A stretch of DNA of 64,000 nt from a marine group bacterium Sva0996 bin134 (GCA_002239105.1 MPNQ01000002.1:179134-243133), one strand, 5' to 3'. Shown: positions 53,514 through 61,817, numbered from the stretch's first letter. Program-made: numbers and translations. Notes: generated from the sequence alone by a model not told the origin.

Positions 53514-54272
53514 GTGAGCCAGCCCGAGGCCCCACTATTTGAGGTCGAGAACCTGCACGTGGCCACGGCCGACGGCGGCATCCCGATTCTGTCGGGCATC
53601 GACCTCACCGTTAGAGCGGGTGAGGTACACGCCCTAATGGGACCCAACGGCTCGGGCAAGTCAACTTTGGCCAACGCGCTTTTGGCCAGCCCCGAGTATG
53701 AGGTGACCGGGGGGCGGATCTGCTTCAAGGGCGACGACATAACCGACTGGTCAGCCGACGTCCGGGGCAAAGCCGGACTGTTTTTGGCCTTCCAGTACCC
53801 CCAGGAGTTCCCCGGCGTTTCGGTGATGAACTTCCTGCGGCAGGCCCTGTCGGCCCGCAAGGGCATCGACCTGTCGGTGCTTGAACTGAGGCTGGCGGTG
53901 ATGGAGTGGATGGAGCGGTTCGACATGGACCCCTCCTTTGCCGACCGCTATCTGAACGACGGGTTCTCCGGGGGCGAGAAGAAGCGCAATGAGGTGCTTC
54001 AACTGGCCATCTTGGAGCCGGAGATGGCCATCTTGGACGAGACCGACTCCGGCCTGGACATCGACGCCCTCAAGATCGTGGCCAGCGGGGTGCAGGAGGT
54101 GCGGGACTCCCGCTCGGAGATGGGGGTTCTGGCCATCACCCACTTCCGCCGGCTGCTCGACCACCTCAAGCCCGACCACGTCCACATCCTGATGAACGGG
54201 AAGATCGCGGCCAGCGGCGGCTTCGAGTTGGCCGCCCAACTGGATGCCGAGGGGTACGAGGCATGGCGCTAG
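53514..54272 (+). CDS. sufC: SUF iron-sulfur assembly ATPase SufC (copy 1)
   Basis: A 252-residue ABC ATPase of the SUF complex. Walker A is GPNGSGKSTLANA, the Q-loop region FQYPQEFPGVSVMNFL is canonical for SufC, the signature is FSGGEKKRNEVLQ, and Walker B is MAILDETDSGLDIDALK. It leads the plus-strand half of the split SUF system and overlaps sufS by 10 nt. A second, more diverged SufC is encoded at 59053. Confidence 0.95.
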   Translation: MSQPEAPLFEVENLHVATADGGIPILSGIDLTVRAGEVHALMGPNGSGKSTLANALLASPEYEVTGGRICFKGDDITDWSADVRGKAGLFLAFQYPQEFPGVSVMNFLRQALSARKGIDLSVLELRLAVMEWMERFDMDPSFADRYLNDGFSGGEKKRNEVLQLAILEPEMAILDETDSGLDIDALKIVASGVQEVRDSRSEMGVLAITHFRRLLDHLKPDHVHILMNGKIAASGGFELAAQLDAEGYEAWR

Positions 54273-55495
54273 ACCCTGCCGCCATTCGAGCCGACTTTCC
54301 CATCACATGTCGGAAGGTCCACGGCGGCCGCTTGGTGTACCTCGACTCGGCCGCCACCTCCCACAAACCCAGAGCGGTGATCGATGCCATAACCGACTAT
54401 TACGAGCGCTACAACTCCAACGTCCACCGGGGCTCCTACCAACTTGCGGTAGAGGCCACCGAGGCGATGGAGTTGGCTCGGAATAAAGTCGCCCAATTCA
54501 TCGGAGCCTCTCGGGACTCTGAGGTCATATTCGCCAAGAACGCCACCGAGGCCATTAACCTGGTGGCCCGAACCTGGGGCCGGGCCAATCTGGGGCCGGG
54601 TGACCCAGTGGTGATTACCGAGTTGGAGCACCACGCCAACATCGTTCCCTGGCACATGCTGACCGCCGAGCAGGGCATCGATCTGCGCTGGATCCCCATC
54701 GACGCCAACGGCCATCTAGACCTGACCGACCTCGACCGGCTGCTCGACGGGGCCCGGCTGCTGAGCGTGGCGGCAGTGTCCAACGTGCTGGGCACCATCA
54801 ACCCCATACGGCAACTGGCCGACGCGGCTCACGAAGCCGGCGCGCTGATGATGGTGGACGCCAGCCAGTACACCCCGCATCTGCCCACCGATGTGGTGGA
54901 GATGGGGGCCGACTTCGTGGCCTTCACCGGCCACAAGATGTGCGGCCCAACGGGAATCGGGGTGCTGTGGGCCAAATCCGAGCTCTTGGAGGCCATGCCG
55001 CCGTTTCTGGGCGGGGGCGAGATGATCCTCAACGTGACCAAGGAGGGATTCAGCACCGCGGCGGTTCCCTGGAAATTCGAGGCCGGAACCCCGCCCATAG
55101 CTGAGGCGGTCGGGCTGGGAGCAGCGGTGGACTATCTCAATGGGCTGGGCATGGAGCAGATTCGAGAGCACGAGGTGGCCCTCACCGGCTATGCCCTGCG
55201 CACCCTGAACCAGCGCTATGGAGACGACATCACCATCCACGGGCCAACCGAGCCGGCTGAGCGGGGCGGAGTGTTGTCGTTCGAGTACAAGGGAATCCAT
55301 CCTCACGACGTGGCCCAGGTGTTGGACCGTTCCGGGGTGTGCGTACGGGCTGGCCACCACTGCGCCAAACCGCTCATGCGGGTGCTGGGCTGTGCCGCCA
55401 CCAGCCGGGCATCGATGTATGTGTACAACGATGAGTCTGATGTCGACGCGCTAGCTGATGCGCTGGGCGACGCCGACGCGTTTTTTATTGAGTGA
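54263..55495 (+). CDS. sufS: Cysteine desulfurase SufS
   Basis: The 410-residue PLP enzyme releases sulfur from cysteine for cluster assembly. The PLP Lys is in FVAFTGHKMCGPTGIGVLW and the persulfide Cys in VCVRAGHHCAKPLM near residue 367, in the class II (SufS) context. VYLDSAATSHKPRAVIDAI is the standard N terminus. It is followed 64 nt later by sufU. Confidence 0.96.
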   Translation: MALDPAAIRADFPITCRKVHGGRLVYLDSAATSHKPRAVIDAITDYYERYNSNVHRGSYQLAVEATEAMELARNKVAQFIGASRDSEVIFAKNATEAINLVARTWGRANLGPGDPVVITELEHHANIVPWHMLTAEQGIDLRWIPIDANGHLDLTDLDRLLDGARLLSVAAVSNVLGTINPIRQLADAAHEAGALMMVDASQYTPHLPTDVVEMGADFVAFTGHKMCGPTGIGVLWAKSELLEAMPPFLGGGEMILNVTKEGFSTAAVPWKFEAGTPPIAEAVGLGAAVDYLNGLGMEQIREHEVALTGYALRTLNQRYGDDITIHGPTEPAERGGVLSFEYKGIHPHDVAQVLDRSGVCVRAGHHCAKPLMRVLGCAATSRASMYVYNDESDVDALADALGDADAFFIE

Positions 55496-55559
55496 AGCCT
55501 TGAATGAAGAATGACTGCAATTCTACGAACCTTCACCCGTAAACTAGTGAACCGCTGCC

Positions 55560-56033
55560 ATGCCTGATCTTGAAGACCTTTACCGCGAGATCATCCTCGA
55601 CCACTACCGGAATCCCCGCAACCGGGGTGAGCTGGATACCCCGCCCGCAGTCCGGGCCGAGGGTTTCAACCCGCTGTGCGGTGACGAGGTCATCGTCTAT
55701 GTGCGCTTGGCCAACGGGGTGATCGACGACATCAAGGTGGGCGGCCAAGGCTGTTCGATCAGCCAAGCCTCGGCATCGATGATGTCGGCCACCGTCATCG
55801 GCCGCACCACCGAGGAACTGCATCGCCTGAATCGGGCGTTCAAGGCCATGATGTCGATCGAGCCCGACCCGGCCGACGACCCTGCGCCCATCAACGGCAA
55901 CGGTGCCGACATCAAGTTGGGCGACCTAGAGGCTCTCAAAGGCGTGGTCAAGTTCCCTGTGAGAATCAAGTGCGCCACCTTGTCCTGGCACACCCTCACC
56001 CAAGCCCTAGACGAAGCTCAAACTCCCGCCTGA
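55560..56033 (+). CDS. sufU: Sulfur acceptor SufU
   Basis: The 157-residue SufU takes the persulfide from SufS through its zinc site. LYREIILDHYRNPRNRG is the typical N terminus, and the three Cys are in FNPLCGDEV, GGQGCSISQASASMM and IKCATLSW. It lies downstream of sufS as in most actinobacteria and firmicutes. The 64-nt gap before it could hold a weak promoter (TAAACT near 55542), which I do not rate as convincing. Confidence 0.95.
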   Translation: MPDLEDLYREIILDHYRNPRNRGELDTPPAVRAEGFNPLCGDEVIVYVRLANGVIDDIKVGGQGCSISQASASMMSATVIGRTTEELHRLNRAFKAMMSIEPDPADDPAPINGNGADIKLGDLEALKGVVKFPVRIKCATLSWHTLTQALDEAQTPA

Positions 56034-56041
56034 CTCAGCCA

Positions 56042-56081
56042 GACCGTTCCATCTTGAACGGTCGTTCAACAATGCTAGATT
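56042..56081 (+). promoter_or_regulatory. TetR-type operator overlapping the promoter of the Rieske oxygenase operon
   Basis: TTGAACGGTCGTTCAA (56054-56069) is a perfect palindrome with 7-bp arms around GT, and GACCGTTC at 56042-56049 adds another half-site. TTGAAC (56054-56059) and TAGATT (56076-56081) give a -35/-10 pair with a 16-nt spacer, so the palindrome covers the -35 box. The likely ligand is the TetR regulator at 57256, encoded in the same operon. Confidence 0.7.
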
Positions 56082-56126
56082 GGACTCAGTGCTGCGGGGC
56101 CGTATTCGAATCCAGAGCGATGGGCA

Positions 56127-57245
56127 ATGAGCGAAGATTCTGCTGTCGACATCGGGCAGGGATGGCACCCTGATCCCAGCTCTTCGCTCTCATTACACGC
56201 CGATGCCTACACCAAGAAGCGGTGGTTCGACACCGACCAATCGGCGATCATCAGCCGGACCTGGCAGTGGCTCTGCCATGGCGAGAAGCTCCGCGATCGG
56301 GGCAGTTTTGTGGCCGAGGTCATCGCCGGGCAGCCGATTTTCGCCATCCGCGGGCACGACGGGGACCTACGAGCGTTCTACAACGTGTGCCAGCACCGGG
56401 CCCACGAGCTCGTCGAGGGCGAGGGTCGGCTGAAGAACCTGGTTTGCCCCTACCACGGATGGTCCTATGACCTAGCGGGCCAGCTTCAAGCCGCTCGCCA
56501 CACCAATCACCTCGTTGACTTCGACACCCATCAGATCTGCCTCGACCCGGTGCAGATCACCGAGTTCGGTGGGTTCGTATACGCCAACCTCGACCCCGAG
56601 GCCGCTCCTCTGCAACAGCAGTCTGGCGACTTGGGGGCTGAGATCGCCCGCTGGGCCCCCGATGTGGAGCAGCTCACCTTCGCCCACCGCCTCTCCTACA
56701 AGATCAACAGCAACTGGAAGAACGTGGTCGACAACTTCCTGGAGTGCTACCACTGCCACATCGCCCACAAGGACTTCGTGTCGCTGGTGGACATGGACAC
56801 CTACGTGGTTACCACCCACGGCATCTACTCCAGCCACATGGCCGAGGCCGGCAAGTCCGCCAATACCGCCTACGACGTGAGCGAGGCCACCGTTACCGAC
56901 CACGCGGTGTGGTGGCTATGGCCCAACACCTGCATGATGAGATACCCGGGCCGGGGGAACTTCATCGTGTTGAAGATCACCCCCGTCGCCCCCGACCTCA
57001 CCTTTGAGACCTACGACTTCTACCTGGAGACTGACGAGCCCAACGAGGTCGAGATCGAGTCGATCCGCTATCTCGACGAAGTCCTACAGGTGGAGGACAT
57101 CAACCTGGTGGAGAGCGTGCAGCGGGGCATGTCGACTCCGGCGTTCCAGCAGGGCCGCATTGTCAACGACCCCAGCGGGTCGGGGCTGTCAGAGCACGCC
57201 ATGCATCATTTCCACGGACTCGTGCTGGACGCTTACAGCAGATGA
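56127..57245 (+). CDS. Rieske oxygenase alpha subunit (aromatic-ring or demethylase type)
   Basis: The 372-residue protein has a Rieske [2Fe-2S] domain (CQHRAHELVEG and CPYHGWSYD, near residues 88-112) and a catalytic mononuclear iron site in NWKNVVDNFLECYHCHIAHKDF with two His and a later carboxylate. The ECYHCxxAH form is found in the demethylase/GbcA-type branch as well as ring hydroxylases, so the substrate is open. No reductase gene is adjacent. It is preceded by a TetR operator and followed 10 nt later by the TetR gene. Confidence 0.9.
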   Translation: MSEDSAVDIGQGWHPDPSSSLSLHADAYTKKRWFDTDQSAIISRTWQWLCHGEKLRDRGSFVAEVIAGQPIFAIRGHDGDLRAFYNVCQHRAHELVEGEGRLKNLVCPYHGWSYDLAGQLQAARHTNHLVDFDTHQICLDPVQITEFGGFVYANLDPEAAPLQQQSGDLGAEIARWAPDVEQLTFAHRLSYKINSNWKNVVDNFLECYHCHIAHKDFVSLVDMDTYVVTTHGIYSSHMAEAGKSANTAYDVSEATVTDHAVWWLWPNTCMMRYPGRGNFIVLKITPVAPDLTFETYDFYLETDEPNEVEIESIRYLDEVLQVEDINLVESVQRGMSTPAFQQGRIVNDPSGSGLSEHAMHHFHGLVLDAYSR

Positions 57246-57255
57246 GGTTCTGAAC

Positions 57256-57819
57256 GTGGCCGAGGCTGTAACCCTGGCCGACGAGCGAATCCTCGACGCC
57301 ACCCTCGCCGTTCTGGCCCGAGAGGGCATCGCCGGGGTCAGCATGCGGGCCGTGGCCCGGGAGGCCGGAGTTGCTGTGGGCCTGGCCAACTACCACTTCG
57401 AGAACAAGACGTCGCTGATCTGCGCCGCCCTGCACCGAGTGGGCGACCAGGACCTTGAGCTGGTAACTCCCCCGCCCGGGCCGGCCGCCCCCGATCAGCT
57501 TCGCCACTGCCTGAGACAAGCCCTCGACCCTGCCTTTCTGGCCCCCGACTACCTGAGCCTGCGCCTCCAGCTATGGTCGCTGGCCGGTGTCGATCCTCAG
57601 TTCGCCGACATCAACCAGACCGCCCAACGTCGCTACCTAGCACAGCTCGCCGACCTCATCGCCGCCGCTCGTCCCGACCTCGGCCGCCCCGAGGTCGAGC
57701 GACGGGCCTCCGACATCCTCATCGAACAAAACGGCGTCTGGCTCACCGCCATCCTCATCCCCGACCGCAATGCCGTAGAACGAACCCTCAACCGCTGCGA
57801 AAACCTCGCATTCCGCTGA
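57256..57819 (+). CDS. TetR-family transcriptional regulator
   Basis: The 187-residue regulator has the TetR helix-turn-helix: ILDATLAVLAREGIAGVSMRAVAREAGVAVGLANYHFENKTSL, similar to BetI-like proteins. The C-terminal ligand domain is helical (LRHCLRQALDPAFLAPDYLSLRLQLWSLAG). GAGG lies 8 nt before the GTG, which sets the start. It probably represses its own operon through the palindrome at 56054, with a substrate of the Rieske oxygenase as inducer. Confidence 0.9.
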   Translation: MAEAVTLADERILDATLAVLAREGIAGVSMRAVAREAGVAVGLANYHFENKTSLICAALHRVGDQDLELVTPPPGPAAPDQLRHCLRQALDPAFLAPDYLSLRLQLWSLAGVDPQFADINQTAQRRYLAQLADLIAAARPDLGRPEVERRASDILIEQNGVWLTAILIPDRNAVERTLNRCENLAFR

Positions 57820-57853
57820 GCCAATTCTGACTATGTTCAGGCTGTGACCATCT

Positions 57854-57943
57854 TTGCCCAAGGAGATCATCGAGGCATGCAGAGCCGCCCTCGTCGATGG
57901 CAGCCTCGAAGTGGATCTCAAAGCACTCGCGGCGCGTTTCTAA
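57854..57943 (+). pseudogene. Short remnant-like reading frame before the toxin-antitoxin genes
   Basis: A 29-codon frame beginning TTG-CCC reads PKEIIEACRAALVDGSLEVDLKALAARF and then stops. It has normal coding bias but is too short for a recognisable domain, so it may be a gene remnant or a spurious frame. The surrounding gap of about 215 nt holds nothing else except the operator at 57993. Confidence 0.25.
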
Positions 57944-57989
57944 GAGGGTCAGCAGCAGAAATGTCGGGTGGTGGGCCAATTGCTCCCGC

Positions 57990-58018
57990 TATACTGACTA
58001 GTGCGCTGACTAGTCAGT
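57990..58018 (+). promoter_or_regulatory. Toxin-antitoxin operator overlapping the -10 box
   Basis: Arms ACTGACTAGT (57993-58002) and ACTAGTCAGT (58009-58018) form a perfect 10-bp inverted repeat with a 6-nt spacer, and CTGACTAG is also repeated directly. The TATACT -10 box (57990-57995) overlaps the left arm. This is the standard layout for autoregulation by a Phd/YefM-PIN complex. Confidence 0.75.
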
Positions 58019-58035
58019 AAGTGGTCGGAGGGAAC

Positions 58036-58299
58036 ATGGAAGATAAGGCGTGGCAGGTGCAGGAGGCGAAGGCTCGTTTCAGCGAGTTGCTGGAGACCAG
58101 CATTGCTCACGGGCCCCAAGTGGTCACGAAGCGGGGGGTGGAGACGGCGGTAGTGGTCCCAATTGACCAATGGCGCCAGCTTGTGGGGAAGGCCAAGCCG
58201 AGCCTGAAAGAGCTACTTCTCGACACGGAGGCTCGAACAGAAGCGTTGACCCCGCCTCGTGGAGGACTCCGCCAACGAGAACCGTTGACTCTTGACTAG
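58036..58299 (+). CDS. Phd/YefM-family antitoxin
   Basis: The 87-residue antitoxin has the Phd/YefM DNA-binding N terminus: WQVQEAKARFSELLETSIAHGPQVVTKRGVETAVVVPIDQW. The C-terminal about 35 residues are charged and would wrap the toxin. GGAGGG lies 3 nt before the ATG region (58027-58032), supporting the start at 58036. The PIN toxin gene follows after 3 nt. Confidence 0.92.
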   Translation: MEDKAWQVQEAKARFSELLETSIAHGPQVVTKRGVETAVVVPIDQWRQLVGKAKPSLKELLLDTEARTEALTPPRGGLRQREPLTLD

Positions 58300-58302
58300 A
58301 CC

Positions 58303-58704
58303 ATGTACCTCCTTGACACCAACGTGGTCTCCGAGCTTCGTCGCCCCCGCCCCCACCAATCGGTGCTGAACTGGATACAGGACATCCCGGCAGAACAACT
58401 GCAATTGTCAGCGGTCACCATTGGCGAGATCCAGGCTGGAATCGAGATCACCCGAGAGCAGGATCCGGCCAAGGCAGGAGAAATCGAAGCCTGGCTGGAA
58501 CGAGTACTTGATGCCTACGACGTCTTACCGGTAGACGCCGCCGCGTTTCGTCAGTGGGCCCGGTTGATGCACCGACAGGCCGACAAGCTGCTTCAGGATG
58601 CCTTGATTGCTGCCGTTGCCATTGTCCACCGGTTGACCGTGGTCACTCGAAACACACGCGACTTCGATCAATTCGATGTCCCAGTGCTCAATCCCTTTGC
58701 CTAA
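58303..58704 (+). CDS. PIN-domain ribonuclease toxin (VapC/FitB-like)
   Basis: The 133-residue toxin has the full PIN acidic set: Asp in LLDTNVVSELRRP, Glu in TIGEIQAGIE, Asp in LQDALIAAVA and Asp in TRNTRDFDQ. LSAVTIGEIQ and VTRNTRDFD place it with FitB/StbB-like PIN proteins. Such toxins cleave tRNA or rRNA when the antitoxin is degraded. The pair lies between the two halves of the SUF system, which suggests acquisition by transfer. Confidence 0.93.
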   Translation: MYLLDTNVVSELRRPRPHQSVLNWIQDIPAEQLQLSAVTIGEIQAGIEITREQDPAKAGEIEAWLERVLDAYDVLPVDAAAFRQWARLMHRQADKLLQDALIAAVAIVHRLTVVTRNTRDFDQFDVPVLNPFA

Positions 58705-58738
58705 TCCAGGGCGTTGACGCGGCGGGGGGAGCCTAAGA

Positions 58739-59062
58739 TCACCCCCCTGAGGGCGCCCGCGGCGGGGGGGGGGGGGGCTCGTTTTTTGGTGGGGCAGACG
58801 TGCGGTGAACGCGGCCGCCGGCGGCGTGGTTGGTGATGGCTATTTCTACGGTGGACCAGACGTTGGACCACTCGGGGTGGTGGAAGAGGCGCTCGGAGAT
58901 CAGGGCCACTCGGGACATGAAGCCGAAGGCCTCGGAGAAGTCGGAGAAATTGAAGGTGGCGGCGAGTTTGTCACCTTGGCGCTCCCAACCGGGAAGGTCC
59001 TCCAGGGTGGCGGCGATCTCCTCGTCGCTCAGCAGTCTCTTGGCATCGGCGTCTACGGCCAT
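58739..59062 (-). CDS. Pterin-4a-carbinolamine dehydratase-like, with an abnormal C terminus
   Basis: The first about 85 residues are typical of PCD: LPGWERQGDKLAATFNFSDFSEAFGFMSRVALISERLFHHPEWSNVW, with the active-site His pair. After NHAAGGRV the family's last helix is replaced by a Pro-rich end (KNEPPPPPPRAPSGG). That end is encoded by a 14-G run on the plus strand (58764-58777), which looks like a sequencing or assembly artefact or a recent frameshift. It overlaps the end of sufC2 by 10 nt. Confidence 0.75.
   Translation of the reverse strand: MAVDADAKRLLSDEEIAATLEDLPGWERQGDKLAATFNFSDFSEAFGFMSRVALISERLFHHPEWSNVWSTVEIAITNHAAGGRVHRTSAPPKNEPPPPPPRAPSGG
58764..58777. repeat. 14-nt G homopolymer
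   Basis: An uninterrupted run of 14 G on the plus strand, flanked by GGC and CTC, falls in the 3' end of the PCD-like gene. Nothing comparable occurs elsewhere in the window. Confidence 0.95.
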
Positions 59063-59847
59063 GGGTCTCCTCCTAGGTGGATTTCAACGGGGGCGACAGA
59101 GCGGTCATCGACCCAAGGATCGTAGCCAGTGTCCTCTAGTTGGGCAGCCAGTTCCGGGCCTCCGGTCTCCCGGATCACGCCGTCAATGAGGATGTGGACC
59201 ACGTCGGCATGGAGCACGGTCAGCAGACGACTGAAGTGGGTGATGGCCAGCACGCCCAAATTGTCCTGGTGGGTGGCCAGCTCGATGCGATGGCTCACCG
59301 CGGCCAAGGCGTCCACATCGAGGCCGCTATCCAGCTCGTCCAAGATGGCGATCTGGGGGCGGAGTACGCCGAGCTGCACCGCCTCGCTTCGCTTCATTTC
59401 GCCCCCGGACAGGTCTACGTTCAATGACCGGTACAGCAAGTCAGGGTCGAAGCCAACTAGCTCAGCCTCGGCAGCTACTTGGGCTTCCACCGCGCTGCGG
59501 TCCCCTCCAGTAGCGGCCACTGCTTCTTCCAGCATGATCTCCAAGCCCACACCCGGCACCTCGGTGGGATACTGCTGGGTGGAGAACAGCCCAGCGTGGG
59601 CCCGCTCCCACGGGGACAGATCCACCAGGTCGGCTCCGTTCAGTGTGATCGACCCGGCAGTGACCTCATAGGCAGGGCGGCCCATGATGGCGTAAGCCAG
59701 GGTCGACTTGCCCGAACCGTTGGGCCCCATCACCGCATGGACTTCACCCGATGCCACCCGCAGGTCTACCCCGTTCAGCACCATCTGCCCGCCGACCCGG
59801 ACGTGCAGGCCCGAGACAACCAGCTCGCTCACGGCTGGCTCATTCAT
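59053..59847 (-). CDS. SufC-type ATPase (copy 2)
   Basis: A 264-residue SufC paralogue. Walker A is GPNGSGKSTLAYA, the signature is LSGGEMKRSEAVQ and Walker B is IAILDELDSGLDVDAL. The Q-loop region differs from copy 1 (STQQYPTEVPGVGLEIMLEEAV). GGAGG (59857-59861) is 9 nt before the ATG at 59847, so I reject the TTG at 59856. It sits with sufB and sufD, so this copy is the likely partner of the scaffold complex. Confidence 0.93.
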   Translation of the reverse strand: MNEPAVSELVVSGLHVRVGGQMVLNGVDLRVASGEVHAVMGPNGSGKSTLAYAIMGRPAYEVTAGSITLNGADLVDLSPWERAHAGLFSTQQYPTEVPGVGLEIMLEEAVAATGGDRSAVEAQVAAEAELVGFDPDLLYRSLNVDLSGGEMKRSEAVQLGVLRPQIAILDELDSGLDVDALAAVSHRIELATHQDNLGVLAITHFSRLLTVLHADVVHILIDGVIRETGGPELAAQLEDTGYDPWVDDRSVAPVEIHLGGDPWP

Positions 59848-60181
59848 CGTGGCCAACCTCCAGCCAAACTTGACCGTCTTCCACCGCTACGTCGTAGACG
59901 GGCACCGGACGAGTGGCAGGCAAGGTTTCCGCCTCACCAGTGGCCAATGAGAACAAACTGCCGTGCTTCCAGCATTCGATGGTGCCCTCTTCGCTGTCTA
60001 CTTCGCCCTCAGCCAGGGAGTAGTCGGCATGGCTGCATATGTCGCCCAGGGCGTAAAGGTCATCTCCCAACCGGACAACCGCCACCTGGTGAGCCAAGCC
60101 GCCAACATCGATGTCGAACCTCCGGGCTTCCCCGTCGCCCAACTCGTCAAGCGGGCACAGCACCACTCGATCCCCGGTCAC
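59840..60181 (-). CDS. Rieske [2Fe-2S] ferredoxin
   Basis: The 113-residue protein resembles NirD/dioxygenase ferredoxins. The cluster ligands are C-x-H in GDICSHADYSLAEG and C-x2-H in IECWKHGSLFSLATG. It is translationally coupled to sufD (4-nt overlap) and sufC2 (8-nt overlap). Rieske proteins in actinobacterial suf operons are common and may supply electrons; the exact role is unknown. Confidence 0.92.
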   Translation of the reverse strand: MTGDRVVLCPLDELGDGEARRFDIDVGGLAHQVAVVRLGDDLYALGDICSHADYSLAEGEVDSEEGTIECWKHGSLFSLATGEAETLPATRPVPVYDVAVEDGQVWLEVGHDE

Positions 60182-61449
60182 GCCCCCGACCCGCTTCTCT
60201 CAATAGCGTGGTGATGGCTCAGCCCCTCGATCTTGGCCTGGAGCCGATCTCGCACCGCAGGGACCGCCTCAAGAACAGGAAACTGATCGAGCACCTCGTC
60301 GAAGAACCCCGTCACAATCAGGCGCTCAGCGGTCTCGGTGGGAACCCCCCGGCTCTCCAGATAGAACAACTGCTCGCCGTCGATCGGGCCAACCGCGGAA
60401 GCGTGGCTGCAATGCACCTCATTGTTCTCGATCTCCAAGTTGGGCACCGACTCGGCCCAAGCGTCCTCCGACAGCTTGATGTTCCGGTTGGTCTGGTAGG
60501 CGTTGGTGCCTCGGGCATCGGGCCGAACCCGGATCAGCCCGGTGTAGACCGAACGGGAGGAATCGTCCACCGCCCCCTTGAACAGCAGGCTGCTGGTGGT
60601 ATCAGGAGCGGCGTGATCTTGGAAGGTGCGAAAGTCCAGAGTCTGGTCGCCGTCGCCGAAATACAGCGATATGAGATCACCGGTGGCGCCCCGGCCGGAC
60701 AGATGGGTGTCCAGCCGCATTCGGGCATACTCGCCGCCCAACGCGGCAGTGGAGGCCCGCATATGGGCCTGCGAGCCGATGTGGCTGACCTGCGAGCCGA
60801 TGTGCCACACCTTGGGACCCAGGTCCTGCACAGCCAGATAGCCAACCCGGGCGGCGGAAGCCACCCTGATCTCGACCACTGGGCTCACAAACGCGGCAAC
60901 GTCGGCTGAGCCGTACAGCTCCAGCACCTCGACCGAGGAATCGGCCCCCGCGTCCACGATCAACCGGGGGAACACTGCGGCTCCTTCGGTGTCGATCCAG
61001 TGGCGCACCACGATGGGCCCTTCCACGCTCACCCCTGGGGGCACCCGCACCAACACCGGCTCAACGGAGAACGCCGCATTCATGACGGCGAATAGGTCGA
61101 CATCAACCGATGCAGCCAGCTCGGCGTCGCTCTCGCCCAAGGGTCTGACCTCCACTCCTTGGGCTGCGGTCTCGGGGGTCAACTCAATCCCGCACAGCCA
61201 GCCGTTGCTGGTGTCGGCGATCGCACAGTGACCGGGGATGGCAGTCGGTGATTGGGCGCCAGCGTCGGTAGCCAGCTGATAGCGGCCTAGGTCTAGCTGC
61301 CCGATGGGGGTATACCGCCAGAGTTCTTCTTCCACCGAGGGCATAGCCGAGGCAGCCACCTGCTCAGCGGCAGCCACTCGACGGCGGGCCAGCCAATCGG
61401 GGCCGGGTATGGCACCGGCCGCCTCGGGAGTGAATTGTGAATCGATCAC
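60178..61449 (-). CDS. sufD: SUF scaffold subunit SufD
   Basis: A 423-residue SufBD-fold protein: the central beta-helix (VRVPPGVSVEGPIVVRHWIDTEGAAVFPRLIVDAGADSSVEVLELY) and the C-terminal GLIRVRPDARGTNAYQTNRNIKLSEDAWAESVPNLEIENNEVHCSHASAVGPID block are typical, including HCSHAS with the conserved His. It overlaps the Cys-rich gene and the ferredoxin gene by 4 nt each. Confidence 0.95.
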   Translation of the reverse strand: MIDSQFTPEAAGAIPGPDWLARRRVAAAEQVAASAMPSVEEELWRYTPIGQLDLGRYQLATDAGAQSPTAIPGHCAIADTSNGWLCGIELTPETAAQGVEVRPLGESDAELAASVDVDLFAVMNAAFSVEPVLVRVPPGVSVEGPIVVRHWIDTEGAAVFPRLIVDAGADSSVEVLELYGSADVAAFVSPVVEIRVASAARVGYLAVQDLGPKVWHIGSQVSHIGSQAHMRASTAALGGEYARMRLDTHLSGRGATGDLISLYFGDGDQTLDFRTFQDHAAPDTTSSLLFKGAVDDSSRSVYTGLIRVRPDARGTNAYQTNRNIKLSEDAWAESVPNLEIENNEVHCSHASAVGPIDGEQLFYLESRGVPTETAERLIVTGFFDEVLDQFPVLEAVPAVRDRLQAKIEGLSHHHAIERSGSGA

Positions 61450-61817
61450 GAACGACGACGGCGCTTTCGCCGTTTGGCCTTTCCGCCGCCCCCCGCTCTT
61501 GACCTTCTCCGGGACTTCTCCTTCTCCAGTTCAGCCATCACTCGGGGGCCGGCCTCGTTCACGATGTCCTCGGCGGCGTCCAACAAAGCGCCGATACTCT
61601 CATCGCTTCCCACGCTGGATGGCGCCTCGGGAGTTGGCGGCGTGACCAAGGTGCCGTGCGACCAGTTCACGTCAACCATTCGGCGCTCATAGGCCGAGCA
61701 GTCGTCGGGACAGCGCCACGGGGCCTCAGGGGCCAAATCCAAATCGCACTTCCGCACGGTCTCTCCATTGGGGTACGACCGGCTCTCGAAGTACTTGCAA
61801 TCTTGCCGCATGGGCAT
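61446..61817 (-). CDS. Cys-rich protein of unknown function inside the suf operon
   Basis: I do not recognise this 123-residue protein. Its first about 50 residues contain four cysteines (DCKYFESRSY, RKCDLDLAPEAPWRCPDDCSAYERR) that could bind a metal or cluster; the middle is acidic and the last about 25 residues are very basic (KSRRRSRAGGGGKAKRRKRRRRS). Its ATG overlaps the sufB stop by 1 nt and its end overlaps sufD by 4 nt, so it is made together with the SufBD scaffold. A role in cluster assembly or transfer is plausible. Confidence 0.75.
   Translation of the reverse strand: MPMRQDCKYFESRSYPNGETVRKCDLDLAPEAPWRCPDDCSAYERRMVDVNWSHGTLVTPPTPEAPSSVGSDESIGALLDAAEDIVNEAGPRVMAELEKEKSRRRSRAGGGGKAKRRKRRRRS

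Noticed and set aside
57004..57255. N-terminal extension of the TetR gene into the oxygenase gene
   Set aside because: The upstream frame overlaps a conserved part of the oxygenase, and GAGG with GTG 57256 gives the normal start.
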